Source of the DNA: Neotamlana sedimentorum
GTDB lineage: Bacteria > Bacteroidota > Bacteroidia > Flavobacteriales > Flavobacteriaceae
Direction: 5' to 3'
Length of the DNA stretch: 32,233 bases
Assembly: GCF_000943565.1 (NCBI RefSeq)
Contig: NZ_JTDW01000025.1
Span: 1 to 32,233, forward strand
The position numbers and the translations under genes were made by a program. This document shows positions 24,251 through 31,615 of this stretch, one piece after another. Numbering within the stretch: the first letter of the stretch is position 1; the number at the start of each line of letters is the position of its first letter. Under the pieces are notes generated by a model. The model saw only the letters and a list, made by a program, of their open reading frames with translations. It was not told the DNA's origin and made no database searches.

Positions 24251-26013
24251 GCTACTTTTTCTTGTAAAAACTGTACTTCGTAAAGGTTTTTATAATAACC
24301 ATTTTCTTTTTTAAGCAATTCATCGTGTGTGCCTTGTTCTACAATTTCACCGGCATCCATAACAATAATTTTATCTGCTTTTTTAACAGTTGCTAAACGA
24401 TGCGCAATAACAATGGAAGTTCTTCCCTTAGTAATTTTATCCGTAGCATCTTGTATAAGTTGTTCAGAATGTGAATCGACAGACGATGTCGCTTCATCTA
24501 AAACCAAAATACTAGGGTTTGTAACATAAGCACGTAAAAATGATATTAATTGCCGTTGACCTGATGACAGCATAACGCCACGTTCTTTTACGTTGTATTG
24601 ATAGCCGTTTGGCAGACTTGAAATAAACTCATGCACGCCAATTTCTTTCGCAGCTGAAATTACATCGGCTTCAGAAACTTCTGGATGATCGAGCGTAATA
24701 TTACTCATAATTGTATCTGCAAACAAAAACACATCTTGTAAAACTACCGCTATTTGATTTCGTAACGATTGTAAAGTGAAGGCTTTAATATTAACATCAT
24801 CAACTAAAATATTGCCATCTTTAATTTCGTAAAAACGATTCAATAAATTAATAATTGTAGATTTACCAGCTCCGGTAGCACCAACAATAGCAATAGTTTC
24901 GCCAGCATTTACATTAAAAGAAATTCCTTTTAACACTTCTTCTTCTTCAACATAACTAAAACGAACTTTATCGAATCGTATATTTCCTTTAAAAGCTTCT
25001 GCTAACTGCGTTCCAGAATCGTCGATATGAGATGTTGTGTCTAATACTTTAAAAACTCTATTGGCCGCAACCATGCCCATTTGCAATGTATTAAATTTAT
25101 CGGCAATTTGTCGTAACGGCCTAAACAGCATAGGAATAAACATAATAAACGACACTAAAACACCTTGAGAAACACTGCTTGTTACGCCAATATTTAATCC
25201 GCCATACCAAGCAACTAAACCTATAGTTACAGACCCAAATAATTCGGCAATTGGAAAGAAAAACGAATTATACCAAACGGTTTTTAACCACCCTTTTTTA
25301 TGTCGTTCGTTTATAGTTTTAAACTTTTCGAACTCTATAGATTCACGCGTAAAAACTTGCAAAATTTTCATTCCTGTAAGTCGCTCTTGAACAAAGGAAT
25401 TAAGGTTTGATACTTCCGAGCGTACTTCTTCAAAGGCCTTTTTCATATACTTTTGAAAAATTCGTGTTGCATAAATTAAGATAGGCAACATAAGCACCAC
25501 AATTAAAGACAACTTTACATTGGTGTAAAGCATAACACCAAAAACTACAGCCATGGTTAGTAAATCTCTAAAAATCATAAACAAACCTTGTCCAAAAATA
25601 TCTGCAATACGCTCCATATCGGCAACCGATCGTGTAATAAGCACACCAACAGAAGATTGGTCGTAATATTTCATTTTAAAACTTAGTAAATGATTGAATA
25701 AATTTACACGAACATCTTTAACCAAACTTTGCCCTAACCATGAGGCATAATACATAAACAATAACTGAAAAATGGTTTGAAAAATTAAAGTACCAAACAT
25801 AAGCGTTACATAAAACACAAAGCCTTCTTTGTCTTTATTAGTCATACTATCATCTATAGCTAACTCTGTTAGCTTCGGGACTGCTGCACTTAAAACAGCT
25901 AGTAAAACAACACTTATAATTAAACCAAAAAACACAAACTTGTAAGGCTTAATAAACTCAAACAGTCGTTTAAACAGGTTATAATCGAAAAATTTATCTT
26001 TAGAATTACTCAT
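24247..26013 (-). CDS. ABC exporter, fused membrane and ATPase domains (MsbA/MDR type)
   Basis: This 588-residue half-transporter has an N-terminal six-helix exporter domain (about 20-320) and a C-terminal ATPase. Walker A is GATGAGKST at 378-386, the ABC signature LSSGQ at 482-486, Walker B ILVLDEA with Asp 506 and Glu 507, and the switch His at 538. It probably works as a homodimer in the inner membrane exporting lipid or drug-like compounds; the substrate cannot be read. Its ATG overlaps the truA stop by one base (TAATG), giving translational coupling. It ends tail to tail with the DUF3667 gene, sharing stop-codon bases. Confidence 0.93.
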   Translation of the reverse strand: MSNSKDKFFDYNLFKRLFEFIKPYKFVFFGLIISVVLLAVLSAAVPKLTELAIDDSMTNKDKEGFVFYVTLMFGTLIFQTIFQLLFMYYASWLGQSLVKDVRVNLFNHLLSFKMKYYDQSSVGVLITRSVADMERIADIFGQGLFMIFRDLLTMAVVFGVMLYTNVKLSLIVVLMLPILIYATRIFQKYMKKAFEEVRSEVSNLNSFVQERLTGMKILQVFTRESIEFEKFKTINERHKKGWLKTVWYNSFFFPIAELFGSVTIGLVAWYGGLNIGVTSSVSQGVLVSFIMFIPMLFRPLRQIADKFNTLQMGMVAANRVFKVLDTTSHIDDSGTQLAEAFKGNIRFDKVRFSYVEEEEVLKGISFNVNAGETIAIVGATGAGKSTIINLLNRFYEIKDGNILVDDVNIKAFTLQSLRNQIAVVLQDVFLFADTIMSNITLDHPEVSEADVISAAKEIGVHEFISSLPNGYQYNVKERGVMLSSGQRQLISFLRAYVTNPSILVLDEATSSVDSHSEQLIQDATDKITKGRTSIVIAHRLATVKKADKIIVMDAGEIVEQGTHDELLKKENGYYKNLYEVQFLQEKVA

Positions 26014-26750
26014 TATATTTTTATGTCCTCGGGGTATTCAATATGCGTTAAGTACAACCCGTGAGCAGGCACCGAAAAGCCAGCTTCACTACGGTTTTTA
26101 GACTGAATGATGTCGTGCAAAGCTTCAACTTCAATTTTACCTAAACCAATATTTACCATGGTACCAACTATAGCACGCACCATGTTACGCAAAAACCTAT
26201 CGGCCTTTACGGTAAAATGAATTTCGTCTTCAACCCTATTCCATTCGGCTTGCATAACTTTACAGTTAAAGGTTTTAACATCGGTGTTGGTTTTTGAAAA
26301 ACATTGAAAATCGATATATTCAAATAGGATCTTCGAGGCTTTATTCATTTTTTCCAGATCTAATTCCTGATTTACAAAATACGTATTATTAAAATTAAAT
26401 ACATTTTTTTTTGTTGCAATTCGGTACAAATAAGTTCTACTTAAAGCATCAAAACGGGCATGACCGTCTGTTTTTACTTCAAATAAATTGTGAATAGCCA
26501 CATCTTTAGGTAAAAACGAATTTAATTTATAAACTAAGTTATCCATTATTTGGTCGGTTTCAAAATGCGCAAACATTTGTTTAGCATGCACACCAGCGTC
26601 GGTTCTACCCGCACCAACAATGCTAATTTTTGTATTTAATAAAGTTGACAATGCTTTCTCAATAACTTCCTGAACGCTAATTGCATTGGGCTGATTTTGC
26701 CAACCATGATACTCGGTTCCATTATACGAAAGCTCTAAAAAATACCTCAA
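26013..26750 (-). CDS. truA: tRNA pseudouridine(38-40) synthase TruA
   Basis: This 245-residue enzyme makes pseudouridine at positions 38-40 in the anticodon arm of tRNAs. The catalytic Asp 51 lies in GAGRTDAGVHA, with the C-terminal FLRNMVRAIVGTMVNIG motif. The family start MRYFLELSYNG is reached from a TTG codon at 26748-26750, as no ATG is available. Upstream on the minus strand TATATTTG (26784-26777) is a good -7 element 27 bases from the start, though no TTG sits at the -33 position. The gene is coupled to the ABC exporter behind it and divergent from the phosphodiesterase gene. Confidence 0.95.
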   Translation of the reverse strand: MRYFLELSYNGTEYHGWQNQPNAISVQEVIEKALSTLLNTKISIVGAGRTDAGVHAKQMFAHFETDQIMDNLVYKLNSFLPKDVAIHNLFEVKTDGHARFDALSRTYLYRIATKKNVFNFNNTYFVNQELDLEKMNKASKILFEYIDFQCFSKTNTDVKTFNCKVMQAEWNRVEDEIHFTVKADRFLRNMVRAIVGTMVNIGLGKIEVEALHDIIQSKNRSEAGFSVPAHGLYLTHIEYPEDIKI

Positions 26751-26848
26751 TCTGTTTTTCTTCTTTTATTAAACAACAAATATAGATAGTTTTGTAGTTT
26801 CTGCGAAAGCCATAATCTTAATTCTATATTAAAAGAAAGCCCTTTTAC

Positions 26849-27340
26849 ATGACAAAAATACTTTTACTTTCTGATACGCACAGTTATATTGATAATGATA
26901 TTTTAAAATATGTAAAACAAGCCGATGAAGTTTGGCATGCCGGCGATATTGGTGATTTAAAAGTTACCGATGCTATAAAAGCTATAAAGCCATTGCGAGG
27001 TGTTTACGGCAATATTGATGATGCTAAGGTTCGAGTAGAATTTCCTGAACATAACCGTTTTTTATGTGAAGCTGTAGATGTTTGGATTACACATATTGGA
27101 GGTTATCCGCCAAGATATAACGTTAAAACTCTTAACGAAATTAAACAAAACCCGCCACGACTATTTATTTGTGGGCATTCTCATATTTTGAAAGTAATGC
27201 CAGATAAGAATTTAAATTTAATTCATATGAATCCAGGAGCGGTTGGTAAACACGGTTTCCATAAAGTACGCACCATGCTTCGATTTACTATTGATGGTAA
27301 AAAAATTGACAACTTAGAGGTTGTCGAATTCAAAAAGTAG
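26849..27340 (+). CDS. YfcE/MJ0936-family metallophosphoesterase
   Basis: This 163-residue calcineurin-like phosphodiesterase has the full metal-binding set: Asp 9 and His 11 (SDTHS), Asp 33 (HAGDIGD), Asn 55 (GNIDD), His 82 (THIGG), and His 110 and His 112 (CGHSH), followed by MNPGAVGKHG. Family members hydrolyse simple phosphodiesters in vitro; the natural substrate is unknown. It stands alone on the plus strand, divergent from truA. A TAGTTTTG sequence (26787-26794) could be its -7 element, without a recognised -33 partner. It is followed by an inverted-repeat element. Confidence 0.9.
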   Translation: MTKILLLSDTHSYIDNDILKYVKQADEVWHAGDIGDLKVTDAIKAIKPLRGVYGNIDDAKVRVEFPEHNRFLCEAVDVWITHIGGYPPRYNVKTLNEIKQNPPRLFICGHSHILKVMPDKNLNLIHMNPGAVGKHGFHKVRTMLRFTIDGKKIDNLEVVEFKK

Positions 27341-27404
27341 TATGAAAATAAGAGAAATTAACGTCGTGATTTTTTCTTGTTAACTTGATGACAAACCATA
27401 CAAA

Positions 27405-27534
27405 AAGAGTCTGTTTTAAACACTTAGTTTTTTAATCTCAATATTATTTAAGTTTCAAAAAACACTGAAATTGAAAAGTATCATACTCTAAAAACCTCAG
27501 AATAATACATTTCTAACTTTTAAGACAGCCTCTT
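27405..27534. repeat. Second element with AAGAGGCTG-type terminal inverted repeats
   Basis: AAGAGTCTGTTTTAAA (27405-27420) mirrors TTTTAAGACAGCCTCTT (27518-27534), two mismatches over 16 bases. The interior (~97 bases) is AT-rich and unlike that of the first element. Like that one, it follows a plus-strand gene and faces a minus-strand gene. The rest of the gap (27341-27404 and 27535-27556) shows nothing further. Confidence 0.6.
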
Positions 27535-27556
27535 AATAATATTTTAGAAATATAAC

Positions 27557-27826
27557 TTAACCAACTTTTTGTTGCTCTTTTATTTGATTAAGCATACTTA
27601 ATTCTTGCTTAATTTCAGCTTTACGTTTGTTAAAAGCATTAATTTTAGCATCAATTAAAGCTTGGTTTTTTATACGACGCTGACGTCTAAGTTCTTGTTT
27701 TTTTAATTGTTCTTCTTGTACTTTCTTTTGTGTCATTTTTTCTTTAAAAACAGACCAATACGAGTAGCCATACATACTTAAAAACAACAAAGCTACAATA
27801 CCAAGGATTACGTAACCATTTTCCAT
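27557..27826 (-). CDS. Small membrane protein with coiled coil, unknown function
   Basis: This 89-residue protein has one N-terminal membrane helix (about residues 5-26, GYVILGIVALLFLSMYGYSYW). A long, highly charged helix follows, rich in Lys, Gln, Glu and Arg and probably coiled coil (about 30-86). No family is recognised. The layout resembles small scaffold or division-associated membrane proteins, but nothing supports a specific role. The 225-base upstream gap (27827-28051) holds the rhodanese terminator and, on the minus strand, TAATTTTG at 27913-27906 as a weak -7 candidate without a -33 partner. Confidence 0.7.
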   Translation of the reverse strand: MENGYVILGIVALLFLSMYGYSYWSVFKEKMTQKKVQEEQLKKQELRRQRRIKNQALIDAKINAFNKRKAEIKQELSMLNQIKEQQKVG

Positions 27827-27986
27827 GACTTAAGGAGGGATTAATGAATTAATATTTTCTTGCTAAAAATCTGCGTAATCATTATTTATTAACACAGTTC
27901 TTTCACAAAATTATATAATTAGTTATTTAAATAAAAATAAACAAGCCAAATTACTAAAAAAGAGGATGAAATTATTTCAATAAAAA

Positions 27987-28024
27987 AATCTTTAGATAAT
28001 TAAATTAATAATCACCTAAAGATT
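27987..28024 (-). terminator. Intrinsic terminator after the rhodanese gene
   Basis: AATCTTTAG (27987-27995) and CTAAAGATT (28016-28024) form a 9-bp stem with a 20-base loop. On the minus strand it is followed by seven T residues (complement of 27982-27988). It lies 27 bases past the rhodanese stop. Confidence 0.8.
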
Positions 28025-28051
28025 CTAAATTCTTATTTTTTTTGCTTAAAT

Positions 28052-28366
28052 TTATTGGTCTACCACTTCACCAGTCCATTGTAGCATGCCGCCTTCTAAA
28101 TTATAAGCATTTTCAAAACCTAGTTCTTCCATTAGTTTACATGCTTGCCCGCTTCTATTTCCTGAGCGACAATACACGTAATAATTCTTAGTTTTATCAA
28201 GCTTATCTATTTCTTCAATAAATTCTTGACCTTTATAAATATCTAAATGAATAGCATTTGGAATAATACCATCGGCAACTTCAGCATCAGTTCTTACATC
28301 TAAAATTACAGCATTATTATCATCGGCTAATTGTTCTTGCCATTCTTCTTGAGATAAATCTTCCAT
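28052..28366 (-). CDS. Single-domain rhodanese (sulfurtransferase)
   Basis: This 104-residue cytoplasmic rhodanese has no signal peptide. The catalytic Cys 66 sits in the loop VYCRSGNRSGQA, and the domain begins with AVILDVRTDAEVADGIIPNAIHLD and ends NLEGGMLQWTGEVV. Such proteins carry a persulfide on the Cys and pass sulfur to thiol acceptors; the physiological partner is unknown. It is bracketed by two terminators, so it is probably transcribed alone. TAATTTTG on the minus strand at 28398-28391 is a possible -7 element. Confidence 0.92.
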   Translation of the reverse strand: MEDLSQEEWQEQLADDNNAVILDVRTDAEVADGIIPNAIHLDIYKGQEFIEEIDKLDKTKNYYVYCRSGNRSGQACKLMEELGFENAYNLEGGMLQWTGEVVDQ

Positions 28367-28424
28367 TTTTATTACTTTAAATTTATATTACAAAATTACT
28401 ATATATTTAAATTTAGACGAAAAA

Positions 28425-28454
28425 AAATCTGAAGTTTTACAAAACTTCAGATTT
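28425..28454 (-). terminator. Strong intrinsic terminator after the thioredoxin-family gene
   Basis: AAATCTGAAGTTTT (28425-28438), a two-base AC gap and AAAACTTCAGATTT (28441-28454) form a 14-bp perfect stem. On the minus strand the stem runs into eight T residues (complement of 28420-28427). It ends the two-gene thiol-redox operon. Confidence 0.9.
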
Positions 28455-28477
28455 ATATAAACCAATATAATATCTTA

Positions 28478-29104
28478 TTAATTAGCTACTTTTATTGAAC
28501 AACCAATGGCTTTTGTTTCTGTTTCTTTTATTGGTGTTCCTGCTATTAAAGCATCAACCGCATTTTCAACATATTTGGTTGTAACTGCCGATGCATCTTT
28601 ATAATTATTATCGATAGCTCCAATGTAAGACACTACAAATCCTGATTCTGTTCTATCTAAAACAAATACGTGAGGTGTTTTAGTTGCTCCAAACTTTGGA
28701 TAAACATCTTGTTTTGCATCAATTAAATACGGAAACGTAAAACCTTTTTGTTCTGCACGCTTTTTCATTGACTCTAAATCGTCATCTGGTTTTACACTTG
28801 TATCATTTGGCATAATAGCTACAACAGGATAACCTTTATCGGCATATTTTTTATCTAATTCAATGATACGATCTTCGTAAGCCACAGCGTAAGGGCACGT
28901 ATTACATGTAAAAGTTACGATAACTCCTAGTTTGTCTTCGTAATCGGAGAGCGAAACCATTTTTCCGTCGATATTTTTCAATTTAAAATCTTCAACTATA
29001 TCTCCAATATTATAGCCGGCATATTCTGCTGTTGGTTTTAATGTGAAGGCACTAACAAGCCCAACAACGCAAACAGCTAAAATTAATTTAATGGAATTTT
29101 TCAT
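28478..29104 (-). CDS. Exported thioredoxin-family / peroxiredoxin-like protein
   Basis: This 208-residue protein has an N-terminal signal segment (KLILAVCVVGLVSAF) and an AhpC/TSA-thioredoxin fold. The redox motif is TCNTCPY (Cys 67 and Cys 70), followed by PVVAIMPNDTSVKPDDD and the cis-Pro segment ATKTPHVFVLD. This is the layout of periplasmic thioredoxin-like proteins often annotated as redoxins. One Cys near the end (AIGCSIK) is extra. It starts seven bases after the TlpA-like gene, so both form one operon. It probably acts as an envelope thiol reductase or peroxidase; activity is inferred. Confidence 0.9.
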   Translation of the reverse strand: MKNSIKLILAVCVVGLVSAFTLKPTAEYAGYNIGDIVEDFKLKNIDGKMVSLSDYEDKLGVIVTFTCNTCPYAVAYEDRIIELDKKYADKGYPVVAIMPNDTSVKPDDDLESMKKRAEQKGFTFPYLIDAKQDVYPKFGATKTPHVFVLDRTESGFVVSYIGAIDNNYKDASAVTTKYVENAVDALIAGTPIKETETKAIGCSIKVAN

Positions 29105-29111
29105 AGGTTTT

Positions 29112-29645
29112 TTAATTTAAGAATGGTTTTAATTCGTTTTCTAACTCTTCAAAGCTAAAAGATTGTTCAAAAAATAATTTTTTATTTTTATTATAGATTA
29201 CCGTTGCCGGAATAGAGCCCGACCAGGTTTCGTCTACTTTAGGAATCCAAGTATTCATATCGGCATCATCCAACACTAAAACTTTCGATTTTAATTTATG
29301 CTCTTTTATAAATGGTTTCAATTTTGTGTCGTATTGATGCGGAAAATCTAAACTCACCAATAAAACTTCAACGTTTTTATCCTTGTAGGCTTCATTTAAT
29401 TGTTCAAAATATGGCAGTTCTTTTACACACGGCGCACACCAAGTAGCCCAAAAATTGACTACATAAGTTTTATCGTCTTTAAAATTTAAAAATTTTTCCA
29501 GACCGTTAAAGTCGTATATTTCAAGCTCCTCATTCAAAACTGCTGCTTTAGCTTCAGAAAATTCATTAAGCTCCTGCCCTGTTTTGCTTTGTTGTTTACA
29601 ACTGGTTAATGCAAAAAATACAATAAAAATCAAATTTAGTTTCAT
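29112..29645 (-). CDS. TlpA-family thiol-disulfide lipoprotein
   Basis: This protein is 177 residues when started at the ATG at 29645. It opens MKLNLIFIVFFALTSC, a lipoprotein signal with the lipidated Cys at 16; a 16-residue upstream extension of the open frame would bury this signal and is rejected. The thioredoxin motif WCAPC is at residues 69-73, preceded by YVVNFWAT and followed by a cis-Pro near SIPATVIY. It likely keeps periplasmic thiols reduced, as in cytochrome c maturation or for its cotranscribed partner redoxin. It is divergent from the trp operon. Confidence 0.92.
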   Translation of the reverse strand: MKLNLIFIVFFALTSCKQQSKTGQELNEFSEAKAAVLNEELEIYDFNGLEKFLNFKDDKTYVVNFWATWCAPCVKELPYFEQLNEAYKDKNVEVLLVSLDFPHQYDTKLKPFIKEHKLKSKVLVLDDADMNTWIPKVDETWSGSIPATVIYNKNKKLFFEQSFSFEELENELKPFLN

Positions 29646-29720
29646 AACCTTAAAAATAATTAACAATATTCTGTTTTTATAATAGTTTAACAAAGTTTTA
29701 ATTAAAAAATCAACTAAACT

Positions 29721-29752
29721 TTTGGGTAAAACTTAATTCATTTTTATATTTG
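29721..29752 (+). promoter_or_regulatory. trp operon promoter
   Basis: TTTG (29721-29724) is followed after 20 bases by TATATTTG (29745-29752), an exact Bacteroidota consensus. Transcription should start near 29759, about 13 bases before the trp leader ATG. Confidence 0.85.
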
Positions 29753-29771
29753 AACCAAGCAAAAGAAAAAA

Positions 29772-29819
29772 ATGAAAAATTCATTAAATAATACTTGGTG
29801 GTGGTGTTTACGTAACTAA
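29772..29819 (+). CDS. trpL: trp operon leader peptide
   Basis: A 15-residue ORF, MKNSLNNTWWWCLRN, with three consecutive Trp codons (29796-29804), lies just downstream of a consensus promoter and 118 bases before trpE. The ATG is preceded by an A-rich stretch (AAAAGAAAAAA). It is followed by a terminator that can compete with an antiterminator helix, so it is the sensor of ribosome-mediated attenuation: stalling at the Trp codons when charged tRNA-Trp is scarce favours read-through into trpE. Confidence 0.92.
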   Translation: MKNSLNNTWWWCLRN

Positions 29820-29896
29820 CGTTCGTGAAGCAAATTCCTCGTATATTTAATTAAAAAATATCACAAAAGGCTTGTCATTCACGACAGGCCTTTTTT
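29807..29896 (+). terminator. trp attenuator (terminator with competing antiterminator)
   Basis: The terminator is AAAAGGCTTGTC (29865-29876), loop ATTCAC, GACAGGCCTTTT (29883-29894), ending in a T run to 29896. The antiterminator is TCGTGAA (29823-29829) pairing perfectly with TTCACGA (29878-29884), which overlaps the loop and right arm of the terminator. A 1:2-type helix is TTTACG (29807-29812, the Leu-Arg codons of the leader peptide) with CGTGAA (29824-29829), one G-U pair. A ribosome stalled on the Trp codons would cover segment 1 and free segment 2. All three mutually exclusive helices are visible. Confidence 0.9.
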
Positions 29897-29937
29897 AATG
29901 GTTTTAATCAAACTATTTATTTTGAAAAACAAACTAA

Positions 29938-31344
29938 ATGAAACAATACAAATTACATACACACTATAAAAAAATATTAACCGACACCATAACTCCGGTT
30001 ACCGTTTACTATAAAATACGCGACAAATACCCAAACAGTATTTTGTTAGAAAGTGGCGATTACCACCGTAACCACAAAAACTTTTCGTACATCTGTTTTA
30101 ACCCAATTGCATCAATTAAAGTTGAAAACGAAGTTATAAGCGAAACCTTTCCAGATGGTAGTTCTGCCGAAGTAAATATTACAGATCAAGTTAGTGTTGT
30201 AGACGAAATTTACAATTTTACTCAAAAATTTGATGTAGAATCTGAAGAAGATTTCAAGTTTATAAACAACGGCATTTTTGGTTATACGGCTTATGATGCT
30301 GTTCGTTATTTTGAAGACATCAATATTAGTAAAAAAGACGATTCGGTTACCATTCCAGACATGTATTATGCGGTTTATAAGAATATAATAGCCATAAATC
30401 ATTTTAAAAATGAAGCTTATATTTTTGCGCATTGTCCGGAAGGTTCAGAAAACAATATTCATGAAATAGATAAACTAATAAACGTGCAAAACTTTGCATC
30501 GTATAAGTTTAGTGCCAAAAATAATATTGAATCTAATTTAACCGACGACGAGTTTAAAGAACAGGTAAAACTAGCTAAAAAACATTGCCAACGCGGTGAT
30601 GTGTTTCAATTAGTATTATCGCGCCGTTTTTCCCAAGAATTTACTGGCGACGATTTTAATGTGTATCGTGCCTTACGAAGTATAAATCCGTCGCCATATT
30701 TATTTTATTTCGATTATGGCGATTTTAAAATATTTGGTAGTTCTCCAGAAGCCCAACTTATTGTAAGTAATGGTTTAGCCGAAATTCATCCCATTGCAGG
30801 AACTTTTAAACGCACAGGCGATGAGGAACAAGACGAAATTTTAGCAGAAAAGCTAAAAAACGACGACAAAGAAAATGCCGAACACGTTATGCTTGTCGAT
30901 TTAGCTCGAAACGATTTAAGCCGACATGGAAACAACGTAAATGTAGAAACATATCGCGAAGTTCAATTTTTCTCGCATGTTATCCATTTAGTAAGTAAAG
31001 TAATTGGTAAAAAACACGATACGACCTCCACAATGCAGGTCGTTGCCGATACCTTTCCTGCAGGAACTTTAAGTGGAGCCCCAAAGCACATGGCTATGCA
31101 ACTTATTGAAAAATACGAAAAAACAAGCCGTGGCTATTACGGCGGCGCCATTGGTTTTATGGATTTTGAAGGAAACTTTAACCACGCCATAATGATTCGT
31201 ACCTTTTTAAGTAAAGATTACAAATTAAACTGGCAAGCCGGAGCAGGAATGGTTTCTAAATCGAATGAAGAAAGTGAAACCCAAGAAGTTTATAACAAAC
31301 TAGGTGCGCTAAAAAAAGCTATTAAAGTAGCTGAGGAAATATAA
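29938..31344 (+). CDS. trpE: Anthranilate synthase component I
   Basis: This 468-residue large subunit aminates and aromatises chorismate to anthranilate, using ammonia from TrpG, as the first step of tryptophan synthesis. The N-terminal domain carries the feedback-inhibition motif LLES (residues 36-39) that binds tryptophan. The C-terminal chorismate-binding domain shows GSSPEAQL, HPIAGTFKRTGDEEQDE, MLVDLARNDLSRHG and SGAPKHMAMQLIEKYE. It follows the attenuator by 41 bases. Thus both enzyme activity and transcription appear to be controlled by tryptophan. It is separated from trpG by 271 bases of repeat-like DNA. Confidence 0.97.
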   Translation: MKQYKLHTHYKKILTDTITPVTVYYKIRDKYPNSILLESGDYHRNHKNFSYICFNPIASIKVENEVISETFPDGSSAEVNITDQVSVVDEIYNFTQKFDVESEEDFKFINNGIFGYTAYDAVRYFEDINISKKDDSVTIPDMYYAVYKNIIAINHFKNEAYIFAHCPEGSENNIHEIDKLINVQNFASYKFSAKNNIESNLTDDEFKEQVKLAKKHCQRGDVFQLVLSRRFSQEFTGDDFNVYRALRSINPSPYLFYFDYGDFKIFGSSPEAQLIVSNGLAEIHPIAGTFKRTGDEEQDEILAEKLKNDDKENAEHVMLVDLARNDLSRHGNNVNVETYREVQFFSHVIHLVSKVIGKKHDTTSTMQVVADTFPAGTLSGAPKHMAMQLIEKYEKTSRGYYGGAIGFMDFEGNFNHAIMIRTFLSKDYKLNWQAGAGMVSKSNEESETQEVYNKLGALKKAIKVAEEI

Positions 31345-31397
31345 TTGAAGTTTGAATTTTCAATAGAAAGTAAAAATGAAAAAAGTCAAGCCCCAAA

Positions 31398-31556
31398 TTT
31401 CGACATAGTCGAAAACGTCAATCTGCAGAAATAAAGAGCGTAAAACGTAACTGCGAAGCGTAGCTTCAAGCATGAAGTTTTAAAGTGAACGTTCCGAAGG
31501 AATTCCCTCAGATTGATTTGATTTTTTGGTTCGTTTTGTATCAAGACAAAATGAAC
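31398..31556. repeat. Cluster of hairpins in the trpE-trpG gap
   Basis: The 271-base gap holds TTTCGAC-ATA-GTCGAAA (31398-31414). TCAATCTG (31418-31425) pairs with CAGATTGA (31509-31516), enclosing GAAGC-GTA-GCTTC (31455-31467) and TTCC-GAA-GGAA (31492-31502). Then GTTCGTTTTGT/ACAAAATGAAC (31529-31556) forms an 11-bp stem with one G-U pair. There is no coding potential. The density of stems suggests inserted or accreted interspersed repeat units. Confidence 0.65.
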
Positions 31557-31586
31557 ATTTGAATTAATAAGAGATAATTTAAAAAA

Positions 31587-31612
31587 GATCCTGAAACAGG
31601 TTCAGGGTAACA
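31587..31612. repeat. REP-like 26-base hairpin, copy 2, at trpG start
   Basis: CCTGAA (31590-31595), loop ACAGG and TTCAGG (31601-31606) form the stem of a 26-base unit that matches copy 1 (14919-14944) at 19 of 26 positions, with a compensatory stem change. It ends three bases before the trpG ATG, occupying the ribosome-binding region. Confidence 0.6.
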
Positions 31613-31615
31613 ACT

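Noticed and set aside
26785-26794. TAGTTTTG as a firm promoter for the phosphodiesterase gene
   Set aside because: No TTG lies 17-23 bases upstream; recorded only as a weak -7 candidate within the gene entry.
29646-29693. 16-residue extension of the TlpA-family lipoprotein at 29112-29645
   Set aside because: It would place the lipobox Cys at residue 32 behind a second hydrophobic stretch; the internal ATG gives a normal lipoprotein signal.
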